Assembly: GCA_028712665.1 (NCBI GenBank)
Contig: JAQTRC010000008.1
Coordinates: 11,330 to 55,271 of the forward strand
Reading direction: 5' to 3'
Length of the DNA: 43,942 nt
Source: Desulfuromonadaceae bacterium
Lineage (GTDB): Bacteria > Desulfobacterota > Desulfuromonadia > Geobacterales > Pseudopelobacteraceae
Positions 9,678 to 18,844 of this stretch are shown here, piece after piece. The position numbers and the translations under genes are program-made. The notes below the pieces were generated by a model, which saw only the letters and a program-made list of their open reading frames with translations, ran no database searches and was not told where the DNA came from. Within the stretch, counting starts at the first letter, position 1. Every line of letters starts with the position of its first letter.

Positions 9678-12314
9678 TTACATCTTTTGCAGCGCTGTTG
9701 CGGCCTCTTCAAGCGCTTCGTCCAGACGAGCCGTCAACGGACCACCTGCCTGAGCCAACTCCGGTTTGCCCCCCCCGCTTCCACCAATAATAGGAGCCAG
9801 TTGTTTGATGATATCACCTGCTTTTATTTTTCCGCTCAGCTCTTTGGTAACCGCCACCAGAAGATTCGCTTTCCCCTCAATGGCGGCGCCGAGAACTATT
9901 ACTCCGTCGCTCATGCTCTCTTTCAGCTTATCGGACAGATCCCTCAGCGCCTTTACATCCTCAACCTGAACCTTGACTGCCAGGAGCCTGATGCCGTTGA
10001 CCTCGACAACCTGCGAAAGCAGGTCGCCGGACGCAGCTGCATTCAGTTTGCCCTGCAGCGCTTCAATTTCCCGCTGCATCTCTTTCTGGCGGACCAGAAG
10101 TTTCTCAAGCCTGTCGATGGCGCTGCCCCCTTCCGCCTTCAGCAAGGAGGCAATGGTGCGCTGTTCTTCCTCAATCTCGCGAACAAAAGCGAGCGCTCCC
10201 GTACCGGTCAACGCCTCGATGCGGCGCACCCCTGCAGCAATTCCGGCTTCTGAGACGATCTTGAACAGACCAATATCACCAGCCGCCCGAACATGGGTTC
10301 CACCGCAGAGTTCCATGCTGACATCTCCGACCCGGACAACCCGCACCGTATCTCCGTACTTTTCGTCAAAGAGCGCAGTGGCTCCCGCCTCTATCGCCTC
10401 AACTACATTCATCTGTTTTGTCACGACATCGTCGTTGGCCATGATAAAACCGTTCACCAGATCTTCGATCTGCAAAATCTCCCCATCGGTCATGGCCGAG
10501 AAGTGGGTGAAGTCGAAACGGAGGCGATCGACCGAGACAAGCGAACCGGCCTGCTTGACATGGTCGCCCAGTACCTGGCGCAGGGCCGTCTGAAGCAGAT
10601 GCGTTGCGGTATGGTTGCGGGCGGTGGCGCTCCTCTCCGCATGCGATACCTTCAGATCGGCGGCATCACCCGTTCTCAGGATTCCCTCCTTTATGACCGC
10701 CCTGTGAACAATCATATCGGTGAAAGGGCGGCTTGAGGTAACGACATCAAGATGGGCATTTCCGGTCGAGATGCTGCCGCAATCCCCCTTCTGGCCTCCG
10801 GATTCGCCATAGAACGGGGTAGTTTCCGTGACTACCTCAATTTTATCACCGACATCGGCACTCTCAACTACGGCGCCATTTTTAATAATTGCCAGGATCG
10901 GTGAATATATCGACAACTCGTCGTAACCGACAAATGCGCTCCGCACACCCCGGTTGTGAAGCTCTTTGTATATCTGGTCAATACCCTCTTCACCGGAGCC
11001 TTTCCAATGTTCTCGGGCCTGTGTACGCTGTCTTTCCATACAAAGCTCGAAGCCGGCTTCGTCGATGTCAAAACCTTCGCTCTCGACAATATCGCCGGTC
11101 AGGTCGGTAGGAAAACCGTAAGTGTCGTACAGCTTGAACAGGACATCGCCCGGAATTGTTTTCCTGCCGTCACTCCGCAGTTTGGCGACTTCATCGTTCA
11201 AAATGGCCAGGCCGCGATCAAGAGTCTCGGCAAAACGCTGCTCCTCGGCAAGTACGACCCTTTTGATGTACGATTCACGCTCCAGAAGTTCAGGATAAAC
11301 CTCTCCCATCATATCGCGAACCGCATCGACTGTGTGGTAGAGCATCGGCTCGGCACAACCCAGCATCTTGGCATGGCGGGCGGCCCTCCGCATGATGCGG
11401 CGCAGCACATAGCCCCGCCCTTCGTTGGAGGGGAGCGCGCCGTCACAGATCAGGAATGTTACGGCCCTTGCGTGGTCGGCAATGACCCGCATGGAGACAT
11501 CGTCCCTGTCGCTGGAACGGTACTTTTTACCGGATAGCCGCTCTATGTGCCGGATGATTCCCTGCAGGAGATCTGTGTCATAATTGGTCGTAACCCCCTG
11601 CATGACAGCCGTGATACGCTCCAGCCCCATACCTGTATCCACGGAGGGTTTGGGTAGCGGCGTCATAGTTCCGTCGCTTGAACGGTTGAACTGCATGAAG
11701 ACGTTGTTCCATATTTCCATGTATCTGTCGCAGTCACAGCCGACGGTACATTCAGGAGTGCCGCAGCCGGCCTCCGGCCCCTGATCGTAAAAAATCTCCG
11801 TACAGGGCCCACAGGGTCCGGTATCGCCCATCGACCAGAAGTTGTCTTTTTCTCCAAACCGGAAGATGCGCTCACGCGGCACCCCTTCCTGCTGGTGCCA
11901 GATATCGGCAGCCTCGTCGTCTTCGGTAAAGACCGAAACATACAGACGATTTTTATCCAGCCCAAGATCTTTGGTCAGAAATTCCCAGGCAAAGGCGATG
12001 GCCTCTTTTTTAAAATAGTCGCCAAAGGAAAAGTTGCCAAGCATCTCGAAAAACGTATGATGGCGCGCCGTGCGACCTACATTTTCAAGATCGTTGTGCT
12101 TGCCGCCCGCTCTAACGCACTTCTGGGAGCTTGCCGCCCGGTAATAGCCGCGGTCCTCCATCCCCAGAAAGCAATCCTTGAACTGGTTCATACCTGCGTT
12201 AGCGAACATCAGGGTCGGATCGTTCTTGGGGAGAATCCCTGAACTGGCCACAACCGTGTGCCCCCGATCGGAGAAATACTTCAAAAAACGTGCTCGAATC
12301 TCTGTTCCTGTCAT
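9678..12314 (-). CDS. alaS: Alanyl-tRNA synthetase
   Basis: Charges tRNA-Ala and edits mischarged Ser/Gly. The 878-residue product is full length. The class II catalytic core begins with [13 protein letters not shown] and contains [12 protein letters not shown]. The editing domain has HTATHLL and the zinc-binding CGGTH. The C-terminal domain is glycine-rich ([17 protein letters not shown]). The ATG has AAGGA 9 nt upstream. It begins 3 bp after the preceding small-protein gene, so alaS may be expressed from the envelope-protein operon. Confidence 0.98.
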   Translation of the reverse strand: MTGTEIRARFLKYFSDRGHTVVASSGILPKNDPTLMFANAGMNQFKDCFLGMEDRGYYRAASSQKCVRAGGKHNDLENVGRTARHHTFFEMLGNFSFGDYFKKEAIAFAWEFLTKDLGLDKNRLYVSVFTEDDEAADIWHQQEGVPRERIFRFGEKDNFWSMGDTGPCGPCTEIFYDQGPEAGCGTPECTVGCDCDRYMEIWNNVFMQFNRSSDGTMTPLPKPSVDTGMGLERITAVMQGVTTNYDTDLLQGIIRHIERLSGKKYRSSDRDDVSMRVIADHARAVTFLICDGALPSNEGRGYVLRRIMRRAARHAKMLGCAEPMLYHTVDAVRDMMGEVYPELLERESYIKRVVLAEEQRFAETLDRGLAILNDEVAKLRSDGRKTIPGDVLFKLYDTYGFPTDLTGDIVESEGFDIDEAGFELCMERQRTQAREHWKGSGEEGIDQIYKELHNRGVRSAFVGYDELSIYSPILAIIKNGAVVESADVGDKIEVVTETTPFYGESGGQKGDCGSISTGNAHLDVVTSSRPFTDMIVHRAVIKEGILRTGDAADLKVSHAERSATARNHTATHLLQTALRQVLGDHVKQAGSLVSVDRLRFDFTHFSAMTDGEILQIEDLVNGFIMANDDVVTKQMNVVEAIEAGATALFDEKYGDTVRVVRVGDVSMELCGGTHVRAAGDIGLFKIVSEAGIAAGVRRIEALTGTGALAFVREIEEEQRTIASLLKAEGGSAIDRLEKLLVRQKEMQREIEALQGKLNAAASGDLLSQVVEVNGIRLLAVKVQVEDVKALRDLSDKLKESMSDGVIVLGAAIEGKANLLVAVTKELSGKIKAGDIIKQLAPIIGGSGGGKPELAQAGGPLTARLDEALEEAATALQKM

Positions 12315-12317
12315 GTA

Positions 12318-12647
12318 TTATTTTCCTTCAACTTGAGGTTTTTTGATAACCATCTGCTGGATGATGTCTGTGGGAAGCCATGTTTCAATATATTTACCGT
12401 CTTCATCAATCCTGTTCACATATCGTTTCACCAACCCTGTTGCCGTATCCAGCAAAAAAACCGCATTATGCGTGGAAGACGCTTGACGGTATTTCAGGTC
12501 CAGTGTCGTAAACGTTCCCTGGAAAAGCTGATATCTGCCGATTTCCTGAGTAATCCTGCTGTTTTCTTTCTGACCAGCCGTTTCAGCCGCGTAGAGCGTT
12601 GATGTCATTAAAAAGCTAAGTGCAAACACCATAAGAATTTTTCGCAT
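12318..12647 (-). CDS. Small exported protein of unknown function
   Basis: The product is 109 residues: a signal peptide of about 20 residues ending in LYA, then a soluble domain. The domain has an amphipathic start (RITQEIGRYQLFQGTF), a strand pair reading NAVFLLDTATG-VKRYV, and a conserved-looking GKYIETWLPTD. The frame is open to 12752, but the start at 12647 removes a non-hydrophobic extension that would overlap the upstream gene and exposes a good signal sequence. It lies between the FN3-repeat gene and alaS. I do not recognise a named family; the periplasmic location is inferred from the signal peptide. Confidence 0.7.
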   Translation of the reverse strand: MRKILMVFALSFLMTSTLYAAETAGQKENSRITQEIGRYQLFQGTFTTLDLKYRQASSTHNAVFLLDTATGLVKRYVNRIDEDGKYIETWLPTDIIQQMVIKKPQVEGK

Positions 12648-12693
12648 AGAATCTCTCTCTCTCACTTGTCTTTGATAAACAGGGGCAAGTGCA

Positions 12694-14910
12694 TTAACGC
12701 TCCTTAAACAGAACCATATCCGAAGGTTCGCTCTCGAGTCCGCTGTCATCAAGAGCGGTCACATACAATTCCACATTGCCCTTGATTTCATCAACCTTCC
12801 ACTGGGTGACCTGAACAGTAGCCACCTTCTGTGCGCCAAGAAAACCTTTTTTGTAGATGTTGTAACTGTGGACATCCTTTTCCTTGTTTGGTTGCCAGGC
12901 AACAGTCCGGTTCACAGTATCAACGGCTTTGAATCCTGCGACTCTCTCTGGCAACGGTTTTGTCTTGACAACTACCGGGTTGGAGAAACCGCTTACCAGT
13001 CCATCTTTATCGACCGCCCGGATTTTGTAGACATAATCGTTGCCATCCTTCAGATCGGAGTCCCGATACCGGTTTTCGGACAGTTCCTTTATCTGCCTGA
13101 AATCGGCATCTCCAGGGCGCTTGAGGAACAGTTGATATTCCTTTATATCCGTTTCACGGTTCTTCTCCCACAACAGATCCGTCCTCTTGACTTCTCCCGA
13201 AGTGCCGGTCAGATTTGTGGGGGCCTCCGGAGGATACTTTGTTGTGGCGGAAACGACCGGAGTCTGCTTGCTCATGGCGCCGCCGGAATTCTGCGATGCA
13301 AGCCGGTAATAATAGGTGGTTCTATCCATAAGGGCTGGATTATCATCAACAAATTCATTTTTACCGGCGGAGACCTCGACGAGCTTTTTAAGGTTCGTCC
13401 CTTTTTCTTCCATCGTCCGATAGATGGTCACAGATTTGATTTCATCCTCAGGCGTCCCGATAAGCTGCCATTTAAGGGTCACCATACGCGGTTGAGCGCT
13501 GGCAGCTCTAATATTAACGGGAGCGGGCGGAATATCTCTCGTTACGACGGAAACGGGTTCGGAGGGCAAGGTTTCTACGCCCCCTTTTTTAAAAGCGCTC
13601 AACCGATACCAGTAGGTTGAGTTGTCCGACAGTTCACGGTCAGTATGACTCGTTGCGCCAAGACCATCCAAACGGGCAATCAGTGCATACTGACCATCCT
13701 TTTTATCCGACCTGTACAGCACGTATCCTTCAGCCTGCTCACCGGGATAGCGATCCCAGGAAAGCGGTACGTGCCTGATTTTTCCAGCCGATACCCTGAC
13801 CGCGTTCGGTGCGGAGAGCGGTACCACGCTCAACTTTGATGAATATTCGCTTTCAGTCCCATCCCTGTTAAACGAAGTAATCGTGTAGATATATTTGACT
13901 CCATCGCTTAAGCCGCTATCGGCGTGCGACACGGCATCAACCGGAAGACGCGCCACCAATGCGAAAGCAGCCCCATCCCCATGCGTTCGGTAAACCCGGT
14001 ATCCCTGAGATTCGGTACGGGAATCTCCGCTGGAACCGGGGCGAGGACGCCAGGTGAGTCTTGATCCCTTTATGTCAGGCTCAACATTCATAAAAATCGG
14101 GGGGGGGGGCGCAACAGCGGTCCCACCCCTGACAGGAGGTGTAAGTTCACTGCTGCTGCCGCTCTTGCTTACTGCGGCGACTCGATAGTAAAATTCCTGA
14201 TTCAGCTTCATGTTTTCATCGGTATACGATGCTTCCGTGGTGGTCGCATGCAGACTGTACTGACCGGCATTTGAAGCGCTCCGGTAAACATTGAAACCGG
14301 CGACCTGTTTCATGTCGCACTGCCACCTCAAACGGATGCTGTTGGCGGTTCCGCTCGCCTCCAAGGCATACGGCGGTTTCACCGGTTCAACCGTTGCGCC
14401 GGGAAGAGTTATCTGTGACTGATTCATCCCGGTCTTTACCCGCTCCACGAGCGCTACTGCAATTTCCAGCAGCTTCCCTGAAAAATCGGCCTGTGACATG
14501 CTGAAGGATTCCTTCATAAGCACCTTGCGACCACGCACAGTCAGCAGATTTAAATCCAGTGACGTACCGATTTCGCTCACGTTGACGCTACCGTACACAA
14601 CATAATCCAGTCCGGCTTTGGCGCTTATCCTGAGAATACTCTCTTGATCCAGATTATCCAGCCGTAACCCCTCAAGCTCGAGAAACTGCTCTATCTTTTT
14701 ACGCTCCACAATTTCGAAATATCTGCTTCTGTCAATACTGTTAAGGAGTGAAGATGAAATATCTTCGGTAAAGGCCATGGCCTGCAGAGTGGTGGCCATA
14801 AACGGCACACAACCCAGCCTGGGCCTGAAGCTGGATTCTTCAGCAAAGGCCGCCCCGGTCAGTAGCAACAACAGTGCGACAACTGACAGCATCATTATTT
14901 TTTTTGACAT
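12694..14910 (-). CDS. Exported protein: CsgG/TolB-N-like domain plus six FN3 repeats
   Basis: The product is 738 residues. It has a signal peptide (cleavage near GAAFA-EES, about 23), a CsgG/TolB-N-like alpha/beta domain (about 28-165, with FEIVERKKIEQFL and GLDYVVYGSV), then six fibronectin-III repeats at about 175-265, 270-365, 366-460, 461-560, 561-655 and 656-738. Each repeat shows the conserved W/L strand, a GY-x-x-YR core and a YxYRx-AxxxxG strand. The ATG has GGAG at 6 nt. An 11-bp homopolymer (14099-14109) encodes consecutive prolines between repeats 1 and 2 and could be slip-prone. Neighbours are a CsgG-like lipoprotein and an FlgT-like protein, suggesting one envelope complex. Function is unknown. 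Confidence 0.82.
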   Translation of the reverse strand: MSKKIMMLSVVALLLLLTGAAFAEESSFRPRLGCVPFMATTLQAMAFTEDISSSLLNSIDRSRYFEIVERKKIEQFLELEGLRLDNLDQESILRISAKAGLDYVVYGSVNVSEIGTSLDLNLLTVRGRKVLMKESFSMSQADFSGKLLEIAVALVERVKTGMNQSQITLPGATVEPVKPPYALEASGTANSIRLRWQCDMKQVAGFNVYRSASNAGQYSLHATTTEASYTDENMKLNQEFYYRVAAVSKSGSSSELTPPVRGGTAVAPPPPIFMNVEPDIKGSRLTWRPRPGSSGDSRTESQGYRVYRTHGDGAAFALVARLPVDAVSHADSGLSDGVKYIYTITSFNRDGTESEYSSKLSVVPLSAPNAVRVSAGKIRHVPLSWDRYPGEQAEGYVLYRSDKKDGQYALIARLDGLGATSHTDRELSDNSTYWYRLSAFKKGGVETLPSEPVSVVTRDIPPAPVNIRAASAQPRMVTLKWQLIGTPEDEIKSVTIYRTMEEKGTNLKKLVEVSAGKNEFVDDNPALMDRTTYYYRLASQNSGGAMSKQTPVVSATTKYPPEAPTNLTGTSGEVKRTDLLWEKNRETDIKEYQLFLKRPGDADFRQIKELSENRYRDSDLKDGNDYVYKIRAVDKDGLVSGFSNPVVVKTKPLPERVAGFKAVDTVNRTVAWQPNKEKDVHSYNIYKKGFLGAQKVATVQVTQWKVDEIKGNVELYVTALDDSGLESEPSDMVLFKER
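14099..14109 (-). repeat. 11-bp poly-C tract inside the FN3-repeat gene
   Basis: Eleven consecutive C on the coding strand encode Pro codons near residue 272. Tracts of this length are slip-prone in other bacteria, so gain or loss of one base would truncate the protein after the first FN3 repeat. Confidence 0.75.
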
Positions 14911-15050
14911 CAGCCGCTCCAGGACAATTTAGTAACTATTCAGGTTAATAGAGTGATGGTTGAAGAGTGTCAGGCAAACTCCGCGAGAGTACCGAAAGCA
15001 TAACTATTTGAATGGATTCGGAAAGTCAGCGTTACTATTCCAACGAATTA

Positions 15051-15085
15051 CCTTCAACCTTCAACCTTCAACCCTCAACCTTTAC
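15051..15085 (+). repeat. Heptanucleotide tandem repeat
   Basis: Three exact CCTTCAA units (15051-15071) are followed by CCCTCAA and CCTTTAC. They lie in the 185-bp gap between the FN3-repeat gene and the CsgG-like lipoprotein gene (14911-15095). A reverse-complement copy of part of the unit (GGTTGAAG) lies upstream near 14957. No gene is seen in this gap. Confidence 0.8.
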
Positions 15086-15095
15086 CCCTTACTGT

Positions 15096-17090
15096 TTAAA
15101 TTGGATAGTTTTCTACCTGCTTCAGCAGACGATCAAGCTCACGCTTGGCCTTTTCGGTAACTGGAGACTTGATATTCTTGACCTCTTCCGCCATGATCGC
15201 ATCCATATACTTTTCTGCCACCGGCTCGGATTCACCTCTTTTTTTCAATATCTCGGCATCGTTCAAGTACTTCTCCTGAAGATTCTGAAAACGGGACAAG
15301 ACCTGGTGACCCAGGTCGGCAATCGCTTCGTCCACCGCTTTTTCAAGCAGATCCGTGTCCGAGGCAAGTTCCAGCTTCTGGTATGGAATGCCGGCACTTT
15401 CTACGCCTTCCGAGTAGTTTCCGGTAGCCTCTTTCCTGCTTTTCAGCGTCTTTGTTATAACAACCTCGCCTGATTCAACATCCACAACCCTGAATGAGAT
15501 CGTGATATTGGCCGTTTTTTTATGCGAGCCCACCTTGTAGCGGATGGTTTCAGTCTTGTCCCTCTCTACAAAGGGGGGAGGGGCATTGCGGCGCTCTTCC
15601 TCCGATGGTTTAGGATTGGCAATAGCCCATGCCGTGTAATGAGGATTCGGGTCGCGTTCGACACCTATCTTGGCTACAACCATCTTCTGCCCTTCTTCCT
15701 TGTTCAATTCAACGTTGTATTGCAGAAGACTCCCGAAGATGAAGATGTCGGTCCCCTTTAACTTGCCAGATTTCTTGGCGGATTCTATATCGTACAGTCC
15801 CGCCTGGCCAAATTCTATCTCCTTTATCAGAGCGCCAAGTATGTCGCGCGCCAGAATTTTTACGTCGCCGCTGGTATTCCTGGTCATGTAGGAGAGCAAA
15901 CTATCGGTAACCAGCCGTCCGGCGTCAGGATTATTGGTTGGAGGGTTAAAATCCATAATGGCGATCTTTTTGATGACCCGCTGTTTTACCTTGTCTTTGA
16001 GCCCTTGAATCTTCTGATAGAGTTCCTTCTGAGAACCGGACACTTTGAATGCACATTCAGTCCAATAAAGGGCAAGCCCTATGAATCCGGCAGCTTCAAG
16101 TTCATCCGCCTTGGCGGTCATCGCTGAAATCAGTTTATTCCTCAGCTCATCGGCAGTTGCTCCCTTGAATGCCTTGGGGTTCAAATCAAAGGCAGCCATA
16201 GTAGTGATGTATGCGCTGTACAACGACTTTTTATCAAGATCGCTTTCAGCTTTCGCCATCAGCTTCGTCGCTCCATCAGAGTAAAGTTTGTTTATGCGCT
16301 CATTTTCCGCATTGGTAGGATTAAGCCCCCTGGCCCGTTTTATGTAAATAAGCACCCGATCCCACCGGTTCTCTCCTGCGAACTTTTCAGCCTGTCCCAG
16401 AGCAATTGCAACGGTATTTTTTGCTTTCGCGTCTCTCAACGCCGCAACAATCTGCTGATTAGCAGGTTGTATGGCCAGGGCCATTTCCAGGTTTTTGATA
16501 AACGCGTCCACATCATCATTGGCTTTTTGCCGGTCCGCCTCTTTAAGATAATAGGCAATCGCATTGCTCTCGGTTAAAGAAAGTTTCATGGAGGTATCGA
16601 GATAACCGGGATAATAGGAGCGAATTTCACGAAAACTGTCCATGGCGGCCAGCCAGTTTCTTGAATCCAGGGCCTTCATGCCAATGGCGTAAGAGGCTTC
16701 GGCTTTTTTAACCATTGCATCGCTTTGGTTCTTAAGCGATTCGTGCATGGTTCTGGCCTCAATGTTCCCAGGGTCAACCTTCAGCGCCTTATCGATATAT
16801 CCCTGTGCATTACGCAGATTATCGTATTTTAGCGGCGATACATTCATCTGTTCCCTCGCGCTCTCAACGCTCTGGTGCGCCAGACGCAAACGGACAGATC
16901 TGAGTGCCGCAGCGTAATCGGTGTTGGAAGGTTCTTTGGATGCAGCTTCCTCATACAGGGAAAGAGCATCCTCGTACCTCTTTACATTTTCAAGGCTCTT
17001 TGCGTCATCAAAGCTTTTTGCCCCCTGCCCGGCACAACCTGCGGTCAGAAGTATTGCAATGCCGGCTAAGATAAAATTCCGTCTGAGCAT
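15096..17090 (-). CDS. TPR/CsgG-like outer-membrane lipoprotein
   Basis: The product is 664 residues. It has a lipoprotein signal with T16-A17-G18-C19. Helical TPR-like repeats fill about 25-370 (for example YEDALSLYEEAASKEPSN and YIDKALKVDPGN). A CsgG-like domain follows at about 374-590: KIAIMDFNPP, AGRLVTDSLLSYM, and the characteristic RDILGALIKEIEFGQAGLYD segment at about 415-434. A helical tail ends the protein. CsgG is the curli export pore, and related domains occur in LpoB-type and other periplasmic assembly factors. The ATG has AGGAGGG at 4 nt, and the gene starts 10 bp after the FlgT-like gene. Role and client are unknown; no curli subunit genes are visible. Confidence 0.83.
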   Translation of the reverse strand: MLRRNFILAGIAILLTAGCAGQGAKSFDDAKSLENVKRYEDALSLYEEAASKEPSNTDYAAALRSVRLRLAHQSVESAREQMNVSPLKYDNLRNAQGYIDKALKVDPGNIEARTMHESLKNQSDAMVKKAEASYAIGMKALDSRNWLAAMDSFREIRSYYPGYLDTSMKLSLTESNAIAYYLKEADRQKANDDVDAFIKNLEMALAIQPANQQIVAALRDAKAKNTVAIALGQAEKFAGENRWDRVLIYIKRARGLNPTNAENERINKLYSDGATKLMAKAESDLDKKSLYSAYITTMAAFDLNPKAFKGATADELRNKLISAMTAKADELEAAGFIGLALYWTECAFKVSGSQKELYQKIQGLKDKVKQRVIKKIAIMDFNPPTNNPDAGRLVTDSLLSYMTRNTSGDVKILARDILGALIKEIEFGQAGLYDIESAKKSGKLKGTDIFIFGSLLQYNVELNKEEGQKMVVAKIGVERDPNPHYTAWAIANPKPSEEERRNAPPPFVERDKTETIRYKVGSHKKTANITISFRVVDVESGEVVITKTLKSRKEATGNYSEGVESAGIPYQKLELASDTDLLEKAVDEAIADLGHQVLSRFQNLQEKYLNDAEILKKRGESEPVAEKYMDAIMAEEVKNIKSPVTEKAKRELDRLLKQVENYPI

Positions 17091-17100
17091 AAACCCTCCT

Positions 17101-18291
17101 CTACTTTTTTTGTATTTGAATGTTCAAGGTGTTGCCGGTGAATGATATGATCCTGAATTTATAACCTTCCATACCGGTCGCAGTAAGCTCCTCGGCCAGC
17201 TCCCTGGCATTACCGTTAATCTCGGCGTCCAGGGTAAGAACTCCGTTCTTGAATCCTCTCTCAAATGTTTCTTCCACATGACCTATTTGCTCTTTGAGCA
17301 TATCCTGAAACTTTCTGATACCGCCGAACTCTATACCTTTGATTACCAGCCGGGCGGTTCTTGTTCCGGTAACCTTGCTGCTCCACTTGGCAACGATCTT
17401 CTGGTGGAGTTTTTCCGCCACCGCCTGAGATGCCTTCTTTATCGCCTCTGAACCTCCGGCTGTGGGATTGACATTCGCCGACCTTTCGTTTTTGGATTCA
17501 GATGCTATTAACTGCCCGGTATCTGCGTCAACCGCCCTTACAGAGACAGTGGCATCGGAAGTACGCATATTTGTGCCGCTCAATGCAGATGCTCCCGCTT
17601 TGGCAACAGCCTGACCGATGATCACCACTTCTGCGCCTCCGCCTGCGGCGACCTGAATGGCAGCATCGGACGAAGCAATCACGCCGGTTGATGAGAGGGA
17701 GCCCTCCCGTTTTGCAAGAGCCACCAACGTATCGCGATCTACCAGATTATACCCTTTTTTTTCGAAAACAGCGTGTATCACCGAGTCTGCAATTCCTGCG
17801 TTTACCGATCCGTCGCCAAGCGAACCGGTAGGCGCATCATTCCCGATATTCTGTTCAGTGATGATGACCGCAATACGCGGCTTCCCCATCTTTTTCGAAA
17901 GCAGTCCGACATCATGGAGACTTTTTTCCAGCCTGACGGCTGAAACAGTTGCCTTCACATTGACACGGCATTCATCTCCCTGAAAAGTTTCGCTGTTAAT
18001 TTTATAGGTTTTTATGAAACCGGCACTCTTGGAGAAGATCTTGTCATTTAAGAGCGCTGAATCGCTAACCACCGTTTTTGACTTCACCATCACGCCGACC
18101 ACCTGTTCGATGGCAATACGAAAAGCGCTCTTCAAGGCATCGTCTCTTGCTGCCGCCTTATTCCCACCCGCTATCGCGGCATATCCATCTACATCCACGG
18201 TAACCGGGCTGTTATCCGAAGCCAATACAGGAGCCGAAATAATTATGAGTGCCGATAAAATAAGATAATAGCGAATAATGGTCTGCTTCAT
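17101..18291 (-). CDS. FlgT-like exported protein
   Basis: The product is 396 residues with a signal peptide ending APVLA (about 24). The next section (about 30-120) has the pattern of the FlgT N-terminal domain: DGYAAIAGGNKAAARDDAL, AIEQVVGVMV, then SKSAGFIKTYKI. The middle part (about 135-290) resembles the FlgT-M/TolB-like fold (PRIAVIITEQNIG, GYNLVDRDTL, AEVVIIGQA). The C-terminal part is a second alpha/beta domain. FlgT is known from the Vibrio flagellar H-ring, but no flagellar genes are here, so I call it FlgT-like by fold. AGGAGGTG lies 8 nt before the ATG. It heads the group FlgT-like, CsgG lipoprotein, FN3 protein, small exported protein. Confidence 0.8.
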   Translation of the reverse strand: MKQTIIRYYLILSALIIISAPVLASDNSPVTVDVDGYAAIAGGNKAAARDDALKSAFRIAIEQVVGVMVKSKTVVSDSALLNDKIFSKSAGFIKTYKINSETFQGDECRVNVKATVSAVRLEKSLHDVGLLSKKMGKPRIAVIITEQNIGNDAPTGSLGDGSVNAGIADSVIHAVFEKKGYNLVDRDTLVALAKREGSLSSTGVIASSDAAIQVAAGGGAEVVIIGQAVAKAGASALSGTNMRTSDATVSVRAVDADTGQLIASESKNERSANVNPTAGGSEAIKKASQAVAEKLHQKIVAKWSSKVTGTRTARLVIKGIEFGGIRKFQDMLKEQIGHVEETFERGFKNGVLTLDAEINGNARELAEELTATGMEGYKFRIISFTGNTLNIQIQKK

Positions 18292-18343
18292 GAACAGTCA
18301 CCTCCTACAAATGCGATTAACTGGAAGAGCGCTATAACAGAAC

Positions 18344-18844
18344 TCATGAGGTCTCCCGCAATACCCGCATAATTGCCGATATTCCGAATCCACGCCGCTG
18401 CAGCCAACCGACCACCCTTCGTTTTTCCTTGTCGCAGGCTGCAGTGAAAACAAAACCGGGATAACGGCGCCCAATGGCCGAGCGGAGTTCATCAAACTCA
18501 TCGTACTCCTCGGATGCTCGCTTCAGCACCTCTTCAACAAGCTCGGCAGGCAGGCCGCGCCGGCTCATTTCCTGTCTCAGGCGCGCGCCGTAAAAACGGC
18601 CCGCCGACAGGGCCGATTCGGCAAAGCGCCCGGCATAGCGCCGGTCATCAATCCATCCTTCTCCCTGAAGCCGGAGAAGAGTTGCTTCAACATCTTCTTC
18701 ATTGATATCCCGGGCCGCAAGCTTAGCACGCATTCTGGCGGTGGAATAATCTCTTCCAGCCAGCAGCCGGAGTGCGTACCGGTAGGCAAGCTCCGCTGTT
18801 TGCGTTTCAGTACTTCTCGATTTCAAACTTGTCCGGTTCCGCAG
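18344..18844 (-). CDS. recX: RecX, regulator of RecA
   Basis: RecX binds RecA filaments and limits their activity. The core is clear: ALRLLAGRDYSTARMRAKLAARD, then VEATLLRLQGEGWIDDRRYAG, the repeated three-helix RecX pattern. The frame is open to 18925 without a convincing ATG start. AAGGAGG followed by 6 nt and CTG gives a start at 18844 (167 residues); TTG at 18826 and ATG at 18883 are alternatives. The gene overlaps the 3' end of pilT, so translation probably depends on coupling. recA lies just upstream beyond pilT, an unusual separation of recA and recX by one gene. Confidence 0.85.
   Translation of the reverse strand: MRNRTSLKSRSTETQTAELAYRYALRLLAGRDYSTARMRAKLAARDINEEDVEATLLRLQGEGWIDDRRYAGRFAESALSAGRFYGARLRQEMSRRGLPAELVEEVLKRASEEYDEFDELRSAIGRRYPGFVFTAACDKEKRRVVGWLQRRGFGISAIMRVLRETS

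Noticed and set aside
15051..15085. Tandem heptamers as a CRISPR array
   Set aside because: The units are 7 bp with no spacers; this is a simple tandem repeat.
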